Shown: positions 11,590-22,466 of the stretch, one piece after another
Numbering within the stretch: position 1 is the stretch's first letter
Layout of the letters: every line of letters starts with the position of its first letter
Source: Tubulanus polymorphus
Lineage: Eukaryota; Nemertea; Palaeonemertea; Tubulaniformes; Tubulanidae
Assembly: GCF_964204645.1 (NCBI RefSeq)
Contig: NC_134026.1
Coordinates: 19,858,650 to 19,922,649, forward strand
DNA length: 64,000 bases
Direction: 5' to 3'
Translations under genes and position numbers: made by a program
Notes under the pieces: generated by a model
Database searches by the model: none
Seen by the model: only the letters and a program-made list of their open reading frames with translations
Told to the model about the DNA's origin: nothing

Positions 11590-14028
11590 GACTCGACGGA
11601 CAATTTACCGCCGGTCAAAACAGGTCCATAAAAGGACACGTTCTGTACATAGTAAGTTGGAAACGAATAGAGATTTTCGTAAGTATAAGTGACTAATTAA
11701 GATAAATAAGAGGGCTGGTGTATCGTGTTTTAATGCATCTCTGCGGCAAATGCATAACGCGCGTCCTCGACAATTCTGGAAAATCTTCAGGAAAACAGGT
11801 GACAGAGACTGCATAGCGTCCCTTGACGATCTATATTCTATGAGAATTTAAATCGAAACCCGCGAAACGCAACCCCAGAACATTTATATGAACTGGATGA
11901 CTTTTTCGATTTAGGGGATCACAGCCCATTGAATGCCCATTTTAGTGTAGAAGAAATAAAAAAGGCCATTAATTTGTTAAGTAACAACAAAGCCCCTGGC
12001 GTCGACGAGATATCCAATGAGATTTTAAAGCATTCTCAGGATGAAATACTACCAATTTTGTTGGGACATTTTAATAATGTATTGGATACGGGAATGATTC
12101 CAGAAAATTGGGGGATCGGAATAATAATACCTATATATAAGGGCAAAGGTAACCGCGAAGACCCTGAAAACTACAGAGGAATAACCCTTTTGAGTTGCGT
12201 CGGAAAACTTTTTACTAATATACTCAACCAGCGTCTGAAGCAATACCTAGAAGTGAACAACCTCCTCTTAAGGAATCAGGCCGGTTTCCGAAAGGATCAC
12301 GGAATACTAGATCATATATTTACCTTGTAAAGCATTGTAGACTAATTGTTTTTTTGCAAATGGTAAGAAATTATATTGTATTTTTATAGATTTTCAAACA
12401 TGTTTTGACACAATAAACCGAAAGGCCTTATGGCAAAAGCTCATCCAATTAGGAATCACCGGTAAAATTCTCAAAGTGATCCATAATCTATGTGAAAATG
12501 CAAAATCCTGCATTAGAGTGAATGGAGAAATTTCTGATTACTTAGAGAGTTTTACAGGATTAAGACAGGGGGAAAACCTCTCGCCTGTGGTTTTTTCAAT
12601 ATTTGTAAACGACTCAGAGGAATATTTATCAAATGAAGGGTGCTCAGGGATAAACTTTTTAACAGATGATGATAATTTATGGATTAAATTATTATCGCTT
12701 CTTTATGCTGATGATACCGTCTTATTATCGGAGAGCCTAGAAAACATTCAGCTTTTGGCTAGCAAAATGGCTGAATACTGCGAAAAGTGGCAACTGAAAA
12801 ACAATTACGCCAAAACGAAGGTTATAATTTTTGAAAAAAGGAAGAGCCGTCGTCGGCCTGACATAACTATAAACAGTCACCATATTGAAGCGGTGGATCA
12901 CTTTAGATATCTAGGAATTATTTTCGACTACAATAGAAAATTCACTCTGTGTAAGAAGTCTGTATTTGAGCATGCCAACAGGGCTATATTCTTTAAACTG
13001 AACAAAGTTCAAGAACATTCGCTTGCAATTGACATAGCTTTAAAACTTTATGACAGCATGGTTCTATCGATACTTATACATTCGGATGTGAGATTTGGGG
13101 GATGGAGAACATATCAATTTTGGAGAAAATACAATTGAAATTTTTTAATACATTCTTGAACTGAAAAGGTCTACCCCAAATATGTTTGTATATGGCGAAC
13201 TAGGCCGATATCCGTTGGAATTAACGGTCAAATATCGAATGATAAAATTGTGGGCCAAGCTTTTAAACAGCAACAAACTGTCTTCTGACATGTATCATAT
13301 GCCACTAAAATCGCATGAAAATGGCAATTTGAACCCCTGGATATCCTTTGTCCGCAAACCATTAGAAACAAATGGTCTTGGGAATTTGTGGCACGACCAG
13401 ACACCCCTAATCCTGATTACGCAGCACACAGCCTTTCTTTGCGACTGAGGGACCAATACGTTCAAAACTGGGATAACCAATGTAAGATTTCTAATATTGC
13501 CGACTCGTATAGAATTTTTAATGGGGCTCTGAAAACTATTTAGCTGAATTACCTGATCATCTAAGGATATCATTTTGCAGATTCCTATGTTCCAACCATC
13601 CCCTCCCAATAGAAAAGGGAGATGTAATCGTATACCCCGAGCAGACAGGCTGTGTACTAAGTGCGATATGGGAGTTGTATGTGATGAATTTCACTTTATA
13701 TTTATTTGTCCTTTTTTCAATGACCAGCGCAGGAAGTATGTCAAGCAATATTATATAAACAATCCTACATCGCATAAATTTAAAGTTATTTAGAGTTATT
13801 TTGTGCAACTGGCGTGAAATTAAAAAACCTCATTTTATATATACAGAAATGTTTTAAGATAAATTGTTACCTAAGTGCAGTGTTATAAATGCCAGATAAT
13901 GCACTCGTTGCATATATATGTCCACCAATTGTATATATTGTCAATTTTCATTGTCTGTAATTTGTATAATAATGTATCTTGTAACTGGCTTTTGTAAATT
14001 TTGTGAGCAATAAATCTATCCATCCATG
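11590..14028 (+). mobile_element. Dead non-LTR retrotransposon (CR1/Jockey-like LINE), ORF2 remnant
   Basis: Pieces of one reverse transcriptase ORF in order: a linker with RPRQFWKIF (about 11755-11790), 11929-12330 with NNKAPGVDEI and PENYRGITLL, a frame change, then FIDFQTCFDTINR (about 12390-12425), GLRQGENLSP (12558-12587) and the catalytic YADDTVL (12705-12725). Next comes the thumb region to the stop at 13138, then 13182-13448 with VYGELGRYPLE, and finally a C-terminal C2-H-C-type segment, LCTKCDMG...HFIFICPFF (13650-13716). The element ends near AATAAATCTATCCATCCATGA at about 14028. Stops and frameshifts at about 12330, 13138 and 13450 break it, so it is inactive. Catalytic Asp pair intact. 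Confidence 0.92.
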
Positions 14029-14570
14029 ATTTCGTTTTAGCTCTTTAATATACTCCAGGGTTATAAAATAATGAATAATAACATTCCCGCTATGGAACTA
14101 TTCTCGTGACCAACGCCACCACATTTGGGGAGGGCCGACGACCAACCTCGGGACCTGATTCGCCCACCAAGCCCCCAAGAATTAATGTTCTTAGTTCTGG
14201 TGAGGAAACAAGCCCGGAGCTGTCTCGGTTTCCAAACATGTAGACGTTGACACTTGACTAATCCCTTAGGATTTAGGATTTTTACAATTGTCTTGAAACC
14301 TAAATCCAAAAATTTCTTATCAATCCGAGACATAAACTGAACCAGTAACAAGCAAATAAACAGTAGATAATCATTAAGCCAATACTTGCCGTTTGTGAAT
14401 TTCTAGTGAAAGAAAGCAAATAGACCTCGAAAAACTAGTAGTCAAAACATACCTGTTTATGAATTCCCAGTGAATTGATCAAAAATTGCCTATCATAACA
14501 GTAATGCTCTACAACCGCGAGATATACAAGCTCAAATAGATCAGTGCCGTACATACACCAGGAATCGAAG
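14029..14570. other. Upstream region of TCTP-A
   Basis: No gene is seen between the LINE 3' end and the TCTP-A start codon. The 5' UTR and promoter of TCTP-A should lie in the last 100-200 bases, but no TATA box or terminal oligopyrimidine tract can be placed with confidence. Confidence 0.5.
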
Positions 14571-17500
14571 ATGAAACTATTTCAAGATCATTTTACAGGT
14601 AACATTTATGACCATCGATGAAACACTCCATGTTGTAACGATGATACATGTATGAAGTATTAAAAGAATGAACAAAATATTCTAGAGCAGGGGCGGATCT
14701 AGGGGGGGGGGTGGATGAGTAACCCACGCTCCTGAAATTTTAAGAACTTCCTTAAAAACTTCCGTATTATTTTTTCCATTTTTCATTTTTTTCTAATTGT
14801 GGCCTACAGAGTAAAATGTTCTTGGTGGGTATTTAGGTTTCCGCCCGCCGAAGGATACGCCAACATAAACCCTGACCGTTAACCCTTCATCTCCCCAAAT
14901 GAAGACCCTGCGTATTTGCCTCTGTAGAGCACACCGACGTAACTGGTTACTGTTGATGTTCATGGATAGAATTCAACTTCTCAATTCAACTTTTAGGAAA
15001 AGACGTATTTAACGATGCCTTTAAATACACGCTCGTCGACGACCTGTACTATATAGTAGAAGATGATGGACAGGAAGAATGTGATGAAAAACCGGAAGTA
15101 AGCGTTATTGCCGCCTGCAAACTAGAAGAGGCATCCACTATTGTTACGAAAAATGACTTCAAACAACATTTAAAGGTATGTATTTTCATATTCGCATGGA
15201 TCGTTCTTTTCCCGGGCACAAAACGGATGATTCTTATTAAAGCGCAGCACTGCAGTTAAATACCCTGAAAACTATGAGGCCAGATATTTTTGGATTTTAA
15301 ATTTCACATGAAAGAGGGGGTTTATACGCAAAGTTACTGAAATATTTGAATTTTTTCGAAAATCATATAAAAAACTAACGAATTTCAAATCTGAATACCC
15401 TGACATTTTTGCCAGATTAGACTAGAGATTCGCACGGTTTAAATGTTGCTAAAACCGCCAAAATCTAAGTGTGTGAAGTTAGTTTGAAAACCGTCAAAGT
15501 TCGTTTGTATTAACCGTGAAATTAGTTAGTTTGCGAAGTTAGTTTGACGATGGACGAATTGACGATCAACAAAACCGTCAAACTCAAAGGAAATAATCCG
15601 CCGCAGTATATCGAGTCCGGTATCACGTTTCTCGCGTTTGTCATAGCGAGTCGTGGGCTCGGTCCTCGATGCGATATGACCCGAAGATCCGCTATTGAAG
15701 ATACGTATATCATCTACCGCGTTCTGGCAGATCAAAATGTATAATCTATTGCCCCGGTCGTGGGGTGATACGACCTAGTAAACTTTTTCGCTCGAAATGT
15801 GCTCTAATAAAGTTATGCATTTTACCGTGTGATAGATTCGTCAAAATTAGCCATTCGTCCCTTTTGGTCAATCGTCGCTTCGTCAATCTGTTTTGACGAA
15901 TTGACGATTGAAGAATATTGACAAAACCGTCAAAATTGTATGGAAGCCCTGAAACGACATTACGAATTACGAGTTACGTTTTACAAATTACATTTTACGT
16001 TTTACGAATTACGAGTTACGTTTTACAAATTACGAGTTAGGTTAACGATTTACCATATAAGCTCCCTGCATTGCGTATGTCGCGCGAGGTCAAGGTCTTA
16101 TACAATTACGTTTTACGAATTACGTTTTACGACTTACGTTCTACGAATTACGTTTTACGAATTATGTTTTACGAATTTCGTTTTACGAATTACGTTTAAC
16201 GACTTACGTTTTCTATTGACTTATTGGCTATTGCTTCAAAAGTTTTTCGGAAAAACACGGGCTTTGCAATGAAGTCGAATCATGACGAAGAATGAATCTG
16301 ACTGAATTTATTTTGCATTTTGAAATATATACATGTATATCCGTGAAATTGAGGGAGTTTATCGTACGCATTTTTATTACAAGTAATAATGAGACCAAGG
16401 AAGTCAAAAAGTGACATGATAATTTCAAAATGATCAAAAGTATAGAGATTCAGCCTGCATACGCCCGGATTCATTAGATAATAAATTACAAACACTAACA
16501 CTGTCCTGTTTGGCAAGGAAGGGCACGATGATTAAGACGATACAAAACTGGAAATTATTCGGGCTTCATGGAGATAAAAAGAAATTGGACTCCATATCGG
16601 TGCAGATACAATTCTTCAATTGTAACAAATGATCATAACAAGTCTTAGCTTTTAATTATGAAAATATATATTTTTATTTGAAAGAAAAGCGTTTGTCATC
16701 CATCATCGTTATTAGTTGAAGTATTCGGCAAAAAATTACAATCGATTTCACCACAGTGCTGCCTTCTGCTTGCTACCCAAAGTTTAATATTCACGACACG
16801 GAGAGTGCACCACAACCTTGACCTCTTGTGAGAAATTGAACCGAAATGTAGTGGTAAATCGTTGCCCAAAATAACTCGTAAGACGTAATTCGTAAAACGT
16901 AATTCGTAAAACGTAATTCGTAAAACGTAAAACGTATTTCGTAAAACGTAATTCGTAAAACGTAAAACGTAATTCGTTATGTCGTTTCGTTCAGGGCTTC
17001 CATAAAATTGTCTCAAGAAGTCAAACTCAATATCCACATCGCACTAATAATAACCGCGGTACAATTATCGAGTCATGAATCAAGTTTCTTACCTCGGTCA
17101 GAGCCAGCCAAAATCCATCTATGGTCCAATGAAATTTGACAAAACACGCATCACAAATAGTTTTTAAAAAAGAGAATAAATAATAATACAGGACAAAATA
17201 CTGTATAGCCTAACAAAATGGCGGCTAGCAATTGTAAAATGATTTATCATCTGGTCCCGTTTCGGCCACTCACAAATGTTTGGCTTGAATTTTCTAATCG
17301 GCATTACGAATATATTGTTAAATGTTCTTTTTGTAGTCGTGGTCGAAGAAATTGCTTGCTAGAATCAAGGAAACCGATGCGGAAAGAGCTGAATTTTTAA
17401 AGAAACATTTACCAGATTTTACTGAGAAACTTGTTGATGATTATGACGCATTAAGCTTCTATGCCAGTCAGTAAAAAACACCGTCGACATTTCTGTCGCA

Positions 17501-17668
17501 ATTTCATTTAACCAATACTCTATGTTTTGTCATTTCAATCTTACAGCTGAGGACGATGAATACGATTTGGAAGGTGGTATCTATTTGCTCAGATATCGCG
17601 ACCCAGTCAATGAAAAAGAGCCATATCTGACTGTTTTGAAAGATGCCGGTTCTTTCGTTCAGATATAA
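14571..17668 (+). CDS. TCTP paralogue A, shortened (signature segment lost)
   Basis: Translationally controlled tumour protein (TPT1 family), a cytosolic calcium- and tubulin-binding, growth-related protein. Exons: 14571-14598, 14997-15175, 17337-17466, 17547-17668, encoding 152 aa. The start MKLFQDHFTG and block DAFKYTLVDDLYY match the TCTP N-terminus, CKLEE...TKNDFKQHL matches the central helical region, and LYLTVLKDAG-like text near the C-terminus matches the final strand. TCTPs are about 172 aa. Here exon 2 runs straight from YYIVED to the central helix, and the usual SLIGGN-type signature (TCTP signature 1), present in TCTP-B, is absent. The last donor must be A|GTCAGT, because splicing at the next GT would create a stop. 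Intron 2 is 2.16 kb and contains a 1,066-bp inverted-repeat element. AATAAA lies about 55 bp past the stop. It could be a functional divergent copy or one on its way to decay, but all frames are open. Confidence 0.9.
15550..15744 (+). other. Small ORF inside TCTP-A intron 2
   Basis: A 64-codon ATG-started frame (MDELTINKTVK...YRVLADQNV) with a short hydrophobic run (ITFLAFVIA), followed about 65 bp later by AATAAA. GC and CpG are higher than in the surrounding intron. Near-repeats of GACGAATTGACGAT plus ACAAAACCGTCAAA flank it at about 15553-15586 and 15895-15935. I recognise no family. It may be cargo or debris of a short mobile element rather than a gene. Confidence 0.25.
15939..17004. mobile_element. 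1,066-bp inverted-repeat element with 11-18-bp internal satellite
   Basis: It starts TATGGAAGCCCTGAA and ends with the perfect inverse TTCAGGGCTTCCATA, flanked by the 6-bp direct repeat AAATTG (15933-15938 and 17005-17010). Inside each arm are tandem repeats of ACGAATTACGTTTT type, in + orientation at 15959-16210 and in reverse at about 16876-16979, so the arms can pair. It has no coding capacity. A 6-bp target duplication does not point to one of the common superfamilies with certainty. Confidence 0.88.
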
Positions 17669-17917
17669 ATTTCGTGTCCTTCCCATCACCAAAAATGATG
17701 ATTTTACTATAATAATCCAAAAATAAAGTCTATATTGTACTCGGAGACAGCGGTGTTGAACGTGTTCTTTCATTGTGGATCCATTTCGATACCCGCGGCG
17801 AAGTATGCGCCGACGATTCGGACTCGAGAGAATATACATATATACTTGTGGGCTGCACTGCCACTTATGAGGACCAGGTCCGTAAGAGAAGAAGAGAGTA
17901 AACCGGGAGAACACGTC

Positions 17918-18072
17918 TTTACTGTATCAGCATCATAAGACAACTAACTTTATTTCCTATACTGTAAACTACACTAAAAAGAGTACATGTGGTCAAGTAA
18001 TTACATAGATCCATCATCTTGACAGCTGCGGTTCAAAGACTACTTCAAAGAATACTTCGGCTGTTGCCGACA
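17918..18072. repeat. 155-bp direct repeat, left copy
   Basis: It begins TTTACTGTATCAGCATC and ends GGCTGTTGCCGACA. The copy at 18568-18722 is identical apart from about two substitutions. The pair encloses 495 bp of AT-rich sequence with no coding frames. It could be a mini-LTR (TRIM-like) element or a partial tandem duplication. No flanking target duplication was found. Confidence 0.85.
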
Positions 18073-18567
18073 CTGCCGGGGGGCCAAGGTGTGGTTTAGC
18101 ATGTCAAGTCTGGTAGTAAAGTAAACAAAGTACGTAAGTAAATCTAGCAAATACGAGGAAAATTAAAAAATTAAAAGTAATTAAAACGTTATACATGAAT
18201 TCGAAGAAGGCAAATTTAAGTACAGTGAGTATAATGATAAGCGATCGTCTAATTTGAATTTCTAACAGGCATTGCGTTGTGTTTGTAACATATTTGATAT
18301 AATTATGAATTCTAAAATCATATTAGTTTAATGTAATCATCATTTAAACATTAATCTACATTTCCTACATTCATTGATAAACATAGTTCATAGAAATGTT
18401 ATTTATGAAAGCATATTGAAGAAATTGATAAGCATTTAAATACATGTAGCGGTATATATAATCATACGTAATTGAGAATTTCAGCAAATTAAGGTTATAG
18501 GCGTAAACAGTAAACATTTTAACGAGTCATTAATTACAGTCGGGGTGGCGCGTGATTTTCGTTCGTG

Positions 18568-18722
18568 TTTACTGTATCAGCATCATAAGACAACTAAATT
18601 TATTTCCTATAATGTAAACTACACTAAAAAGAGTACATGTGGTCAAGTAATTACATAGATCCATCATCTTGACAGCTGCGGTTCAAAGACTACTTCAAAG
18701 AATACTTCGGCTGTTGCCGACA
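18568..18722. repeat. 155-bp direct repeat, right copy
   Basis: Near-identical partner of 17918-18072. A GTG or GTC triplet precedes each copy, but the flanks otherwise differ. Confidence 0.85.
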
Positions 18723-19150
18723 ACTACTGTATACTCTTTACCAATAAGAAGAGGGCTCCAGGAAAAAATCTCAACCTCAGAATGCATCTTGTATACATTT
18801 TCTGTTTTACTCCGATGAGGGGCTTCGTTCTTCGGGCGCTCGCGCAAGCACACACCTAACTTTGGAACGTTTATCGTGTTAAAATGCCAACCCTTTCAGT
18901 GGCATAGTCACTAGGAGTGACGATGAAATCCGATAGATCCTGGCAGTCACCTGCCAGGTGACACGTTACTTACTAACCTACTTACTTTCACTAGATGACA
19001 ACCAGTCGAATCTGGCTGCTCAAACTTAATGTCTTACAGTCGTTTAAATGCTCTAGTACTGATAAAAAGTGCTGGCTATGTTTTTTATTAGCAAACTAGG
19101 TCATGTAAACAAATACGTGACCTAAATTTGACATAAGGAATGAAAAGATA

Positions 19151-19341
19151 GATATGTGCATGTCGGATACGAATTCGTGTTGCTCGGATTGAAAATGATC
19201 GTCGCTCACGTGGTGGAAGTCGATTTACGAAGATCTCCCGATAGGAATTACATGAAAAAGTTACGAGTCGCACCAGATCCTCCGCTCGAATTGTACATTT
19301 TAGCTGCTTTTAGAATGAATTTTGAGAGTTTTGATTTTTAG
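19151..19341 (+). pseudogene. Relic of P450 last exon
   Basis: It matches P450 exon 9 from the haem Cys onward. ATGTGCAT is followed by the frame giving GYEFVLLGLKMIVAHV and, after gaps, [19 protein letters not shown], parallel to [16 protein letters not shown] and [21 protein letters not shown]. There is a one-base insertion right after the haem Cys codon and small deletions, and no upstream P450 exons are present in the preceding 1.5 kb. It is a truncated, non-functional duplicate. Its 3' flank also matches that of the intact P450. Confidence 0.9.
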
Positions 19342-19822
19342 ATGATTATTAATCAATAGATGCGTGTTAACGAGATGAGCCCCATTTTCAAATGGGTATA
19401 GGTCTTGCGCGTGACGTCATAGTTTGTTTGCTGGCCATTTCGAGGGTCTGTCATGTAAATCACATGTATATACATGTATATATGTTTATTCGACCCATGT
19501 GGCGTAGTCACTTTGAAAAAGCACAGGGCTGCAAGACCTTTGTAATATCTATTTCGACGAACGTTTTTGTGAACGTTTTCCAAGGAGAATACAAGGAGAA
19601 TTTTTTCATCTGGAAAAAATTGGTTATGATTTGTTTCTGGCAAAACATTTTGTGCATGAATTTAAAGTCAAGGCATGGGAGTTATTTTTTTTATAATCAT
19701 TTCTCAACTGTTCACACTCTTGCACTGGGATTGACCCGTTCCTGTTCAAACCATGTGTTCAATTCACTTCAATTCAATTTCAATATTTTTCATAAGAAAG
19801 CATGTTATAAGAAAGAAACAGG

Positions 19823-19932
19823 ACCCAGTTCGACAGTCGTAAGTTAGAGTTAACTCTGAGTTTAAGTTAGTTCATTTTCAATGTTTTAACCCAGAGTCAA
19901 ATCTTAACTCGGAACTGTGGACATGGGCCCAG
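19823..19932. repeat. AACTCTGAGTTTAAGTTAG palindromic repeat
   Basis: A semi-palindromic repeat: GACCCAGTTCGACAG at the left and GGAACTGTGGACATGGGCC at the right. The core TTAACTC...TTCATTTTCAATGTTTT...TCTTAACTC also occurs at about 46994-47100. Probably a small MITE family. Confidence 0.55.
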
Positions 19933-19959
19933 AACAAAAATAAAATTGAGAAGGCTTTC

Positions 19960-20345
19960 TTATGAGGGCCTAGCCACGGCCAAAAGGCTGCTATAGCAAG
20001 CACCGCTCGTTCGGTGTAGGCTCCATGTTGTCCTATTACAGCAACGGACAGCCACGTTCTCTATCACTTTGGGAAATGTTTTTGGCGATATGTTCTGCAT
20101 CTCCCTGCGGATATTGTTCTTCAGTTGGTCAAGTGTTCGAGGCTTCGGGCTCCCATAGATTCTCTCTTTCAGATGACCCCACTGGAAGAAGTCTGTGGGC
20201 GCAATGTCGTGTGGATAACCGGGCCACTCCACATCCTCATAGAGATTACTCGATCTGGAAAATGTTCACGGAGAAAATGTATTGATTCTCCGGTTATGCG
20301 AGGTGGAGCCATATCCTGATACGAATAATGTTATTTCTCCTTCGG
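19960..20345 (-). pseudogene. Mariner/IS630-type transposase relic
   Basis: On the minus strand, one frame reads QDMAPP...FLREHFPDRVIS and, after a frameshift near 20235, continues EWPGYPHDIAPTDFFQWG and LKERIYGSPKPRTLDQLK. QDxAPPH-like and PxDLxPxDFFxWG blocks are the second and third catalytic-Asp motifs of mariner-family DD34D transposases. The sequence GGGACACCCTGTATAT near 20944-20959 resembles the terminal repeat of such elements. No N-terminal DNA-binding part is readable. The gene is dead. Confidence 0.85.
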
Positions 20346-20456
20346 GCCTGAGTACGCTGACAGAAATAGATTCTCGTATCACATTCGGTTGTTTACTTGG
20401 TTGATGGTAACTATGTGTCCTTGGTCATCCTCACAGAAATGCGGGCTAGCCACATT

Positions 20457-20781
20457 AGCCGCGATCACACGAGCATTTTTGGCCCGTACCAAATTTAGCT
20501 CGGAAAACTGTTCACACGGGTGCCAAATGGGCCCGAGCCTGTTTGGCCCGACAAAAATTGTTGGACAAGGCCAAGCAAAATTTTAGCACCAGACAAATGA
20601 TTGCGTTTGAATAGCAACTGGCACCGGAAATGATCCACTTCGCTTTGTTTGAGCATTTTTTAGTATCGAGTGAATGGTTTACGTGTGAACGCGCTCTCTA
20701 ATTAGGCACGGGCCAAAGTTGGCCCGAGCCTGATCCGTGCCAATTTGGCCCGGGCCAGATCGTCACCGTGTGATCGCGGCT
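20457..20781. mobile_element. 325-bp MITE nested in the mariner relic
   Basis: Perfect 15-base terminal inverted repeats AGCCGCGATCACACG / CGTGTGATCGCGGCT, flanked by ATT on both sides (20454-20456, 20782-20784). Internal GGCCCG/CGGGCC clusters pair across the arms. A 3-bp target duplication is compatible with a PIF/Harbinger-type element, but ATT is not the typical TWA. Non-coding. Confidence 0.88.
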
Positions 20782-21836
20782 ATTGTCGCAGTTAAAAAAT
20801 CATTATAGAAACAAAATCTCGCATGCAGGGTTCCACGGTTGCGGTCCTTATTTGTCCTTCTTTTGGAAGAAGTTTGGACAAACTTCATCTTTGTGCTTTA
20901 TGTGCTTTATGCACATATTGTTTTGTCAGTCAAAGCATTTTTGGGACACCCTGTATATGGATTAATTGATTTTATTCGAAAACATTAGAGCGATAGCCTG
21001 TGATCTAACATAAGATCCGTTTAGTTGAACTGTTTTATCAATTTGATAAAATGTGAAGAGATCTGATGCATTTTTTTTTATAAAACCTGTGAAATATCGT
21101 AAAAATGCGAAAAATTCAAGAAAACTGTAAAAAAATGTTTTGATAGCTTCTTATGCCAAACACGACGGAGCTCAGAATTTATTTCAGCTCAGAAATTCTA
21201 TCTTAATCTTATTAGATCGGGATGAGTAAACGCTCATATTATTGTATCTTTCAAAAAAAGTAAATTATGGTGAAAATTCAAGTGTTAATCAATTTAACCT
21301 CTGAGACAGTAATGAACTTGATCTATATTTCATTTCATTTCATTATACTGTACCGTACAAGCATTATATAATCTATTTACATTTATATTCAGGATAACAA
21401 ACTTTATATTGAGCCCGCTTATGGATAATTTATACGCCCAGTCGAACCGGAACTTTATAATACATGTACAATTTTGCGAATATTGATTATGAAATTACCT
21501 GTTGTGATACGCGTGCATGTATGTATTTATAAAACTTGTATGTTGTATTTTGGAGATATGATTTTAGAAAAAATAAAATTGTTCTTAAAATGATGGAGAT
21601 ATTTTTGAATTTAGAAAAGTCTGAAATCTTAACACCATTCGAACGTAATTATGGAAGGAACGCGGAGATGGTGGAGGCTGTGCCATTATTCAGCAGAAAT
21701 TGTCAAATTACGATTCAATAGAAATGCTACCAGAGACTTTTGAAGCATCGACAAAATCGGACATTATCAAGCCAAAATGGGGCAAGGAATATATATGTTC
21801 ACTACTATAGATCGAAGAAAATACGATTGCGGTGAT

Positions 21837-21874
21837 CCAGGGAAGTGTGATGAGATCTCATCACACTTCCCTGG
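21837..21874. repeat. 38-bp perfect palindrome
   Basis: Two 19-base arms meet with no spacer: CCAGGGAAGTGTGATGAGA and its exact reverse complement. It is intergenic, 0.6 kb upstream of TCTP-B. It may be the remnant of a foldback element. Confidence 0.95.
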
Positions 21875-22038
21875 CTGATCTACCATTAGTTACCGAGTGA
21901 CACTGGGCGATGATATATGATATGTTGAATTATATCATATATCATATTATTCAGCCCCTCTCAACCCCTGAAATGAACGACATAACAATATTGCGACCTA
22001 GACAACGATGATTACCACCCGTTTACTTTAGCACTGAA

Positions 22039-22170
22039 AATATGAATGATAAAAGGATTATAACACAGCCGGTTTTGAGCCGATTAATTTCTGCAATGCT
22101 TTTATACGACCCAGAGCAGCGTCATTGGGGGGACGCAATCAACCATAATGGATTCCCATTGAAATTATGT
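22039..22170. repeat. Duplicated segment upstream of TCTP-B (copy 1)
   Basis: The text GATTATAACACAGCCGGTTT...AGCCGATTAA...CTGCAATGCTT...ACGACCCAG recurs with moderate divergence at 25015-25130, downstream of TCTP-B. The open frame through it (22042-22284) is not shared by the second copy, so it is unlikely to code. Confidence 0.75.
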
Positions 22171-22466
22171 GACTACGTACAAACCCGCTCTCCCGTCCGA
22201 CTTCTTATAATCTTAGGGATTATATTCTTACGAGACTATAGCAGAAATGTATCTACAGTGTCAAAGTGGTATTTGCTAATATAGAAAATTGTTTCTCTTC
22301 GCTCCCCTCATCCAAAATAGGTGACGCCGCCTCAACGGCCGTGCACTTTTTAATAAGACCAAGGCTATAAAACCTGTATGAACAGATTACATACGTTTGT
22401 ATAAAGCCTGTGTGATTTGGACGAGACACAACTATACAATTCGAAAGGACACCAACGGACTTGAAA

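Larger units (their letters stand above)
17669..19150. other. TCTP-A 3' flank with two 155-bp direct repeats
   Basis: No gene is seen. AATAAAG near 17722 is likely the TCTP-A polyadenylation signal, and a similar ATAATAAAGTCT string lies after TCTP-B near 24846. Repeats are listed separately. The 18723-19150 portion is unremarkable. Confidence 0.6.
19361..21620. repeat. P450 3' flank, copy 2 of segmental duplication
   Basis: Collinear with 8190-9230 but split by insertions: a mariner relic (about 19960-20960) that itself holds the MITE at 20457-20781. The text from 20996 to 21400 again matches 8640-9060. No gene is seen from 21400 to 22466 apart from the repeat noted at 22039. Confidence 0.7.

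Noticed and set aside
15950-16990. Regular short repeats that could suggest a CRISPR array
   Set aside because: Units are 7-18 bp, contiguous, in opposing orientation within TIRs, without uniform spacers, and the context is eukaryotic.
22042-22284. 80-codon frame upstream of TCTP-B
   Set aside because: Lies in a duplicated repeat whose other copy (25015-25130) breaks the frame.
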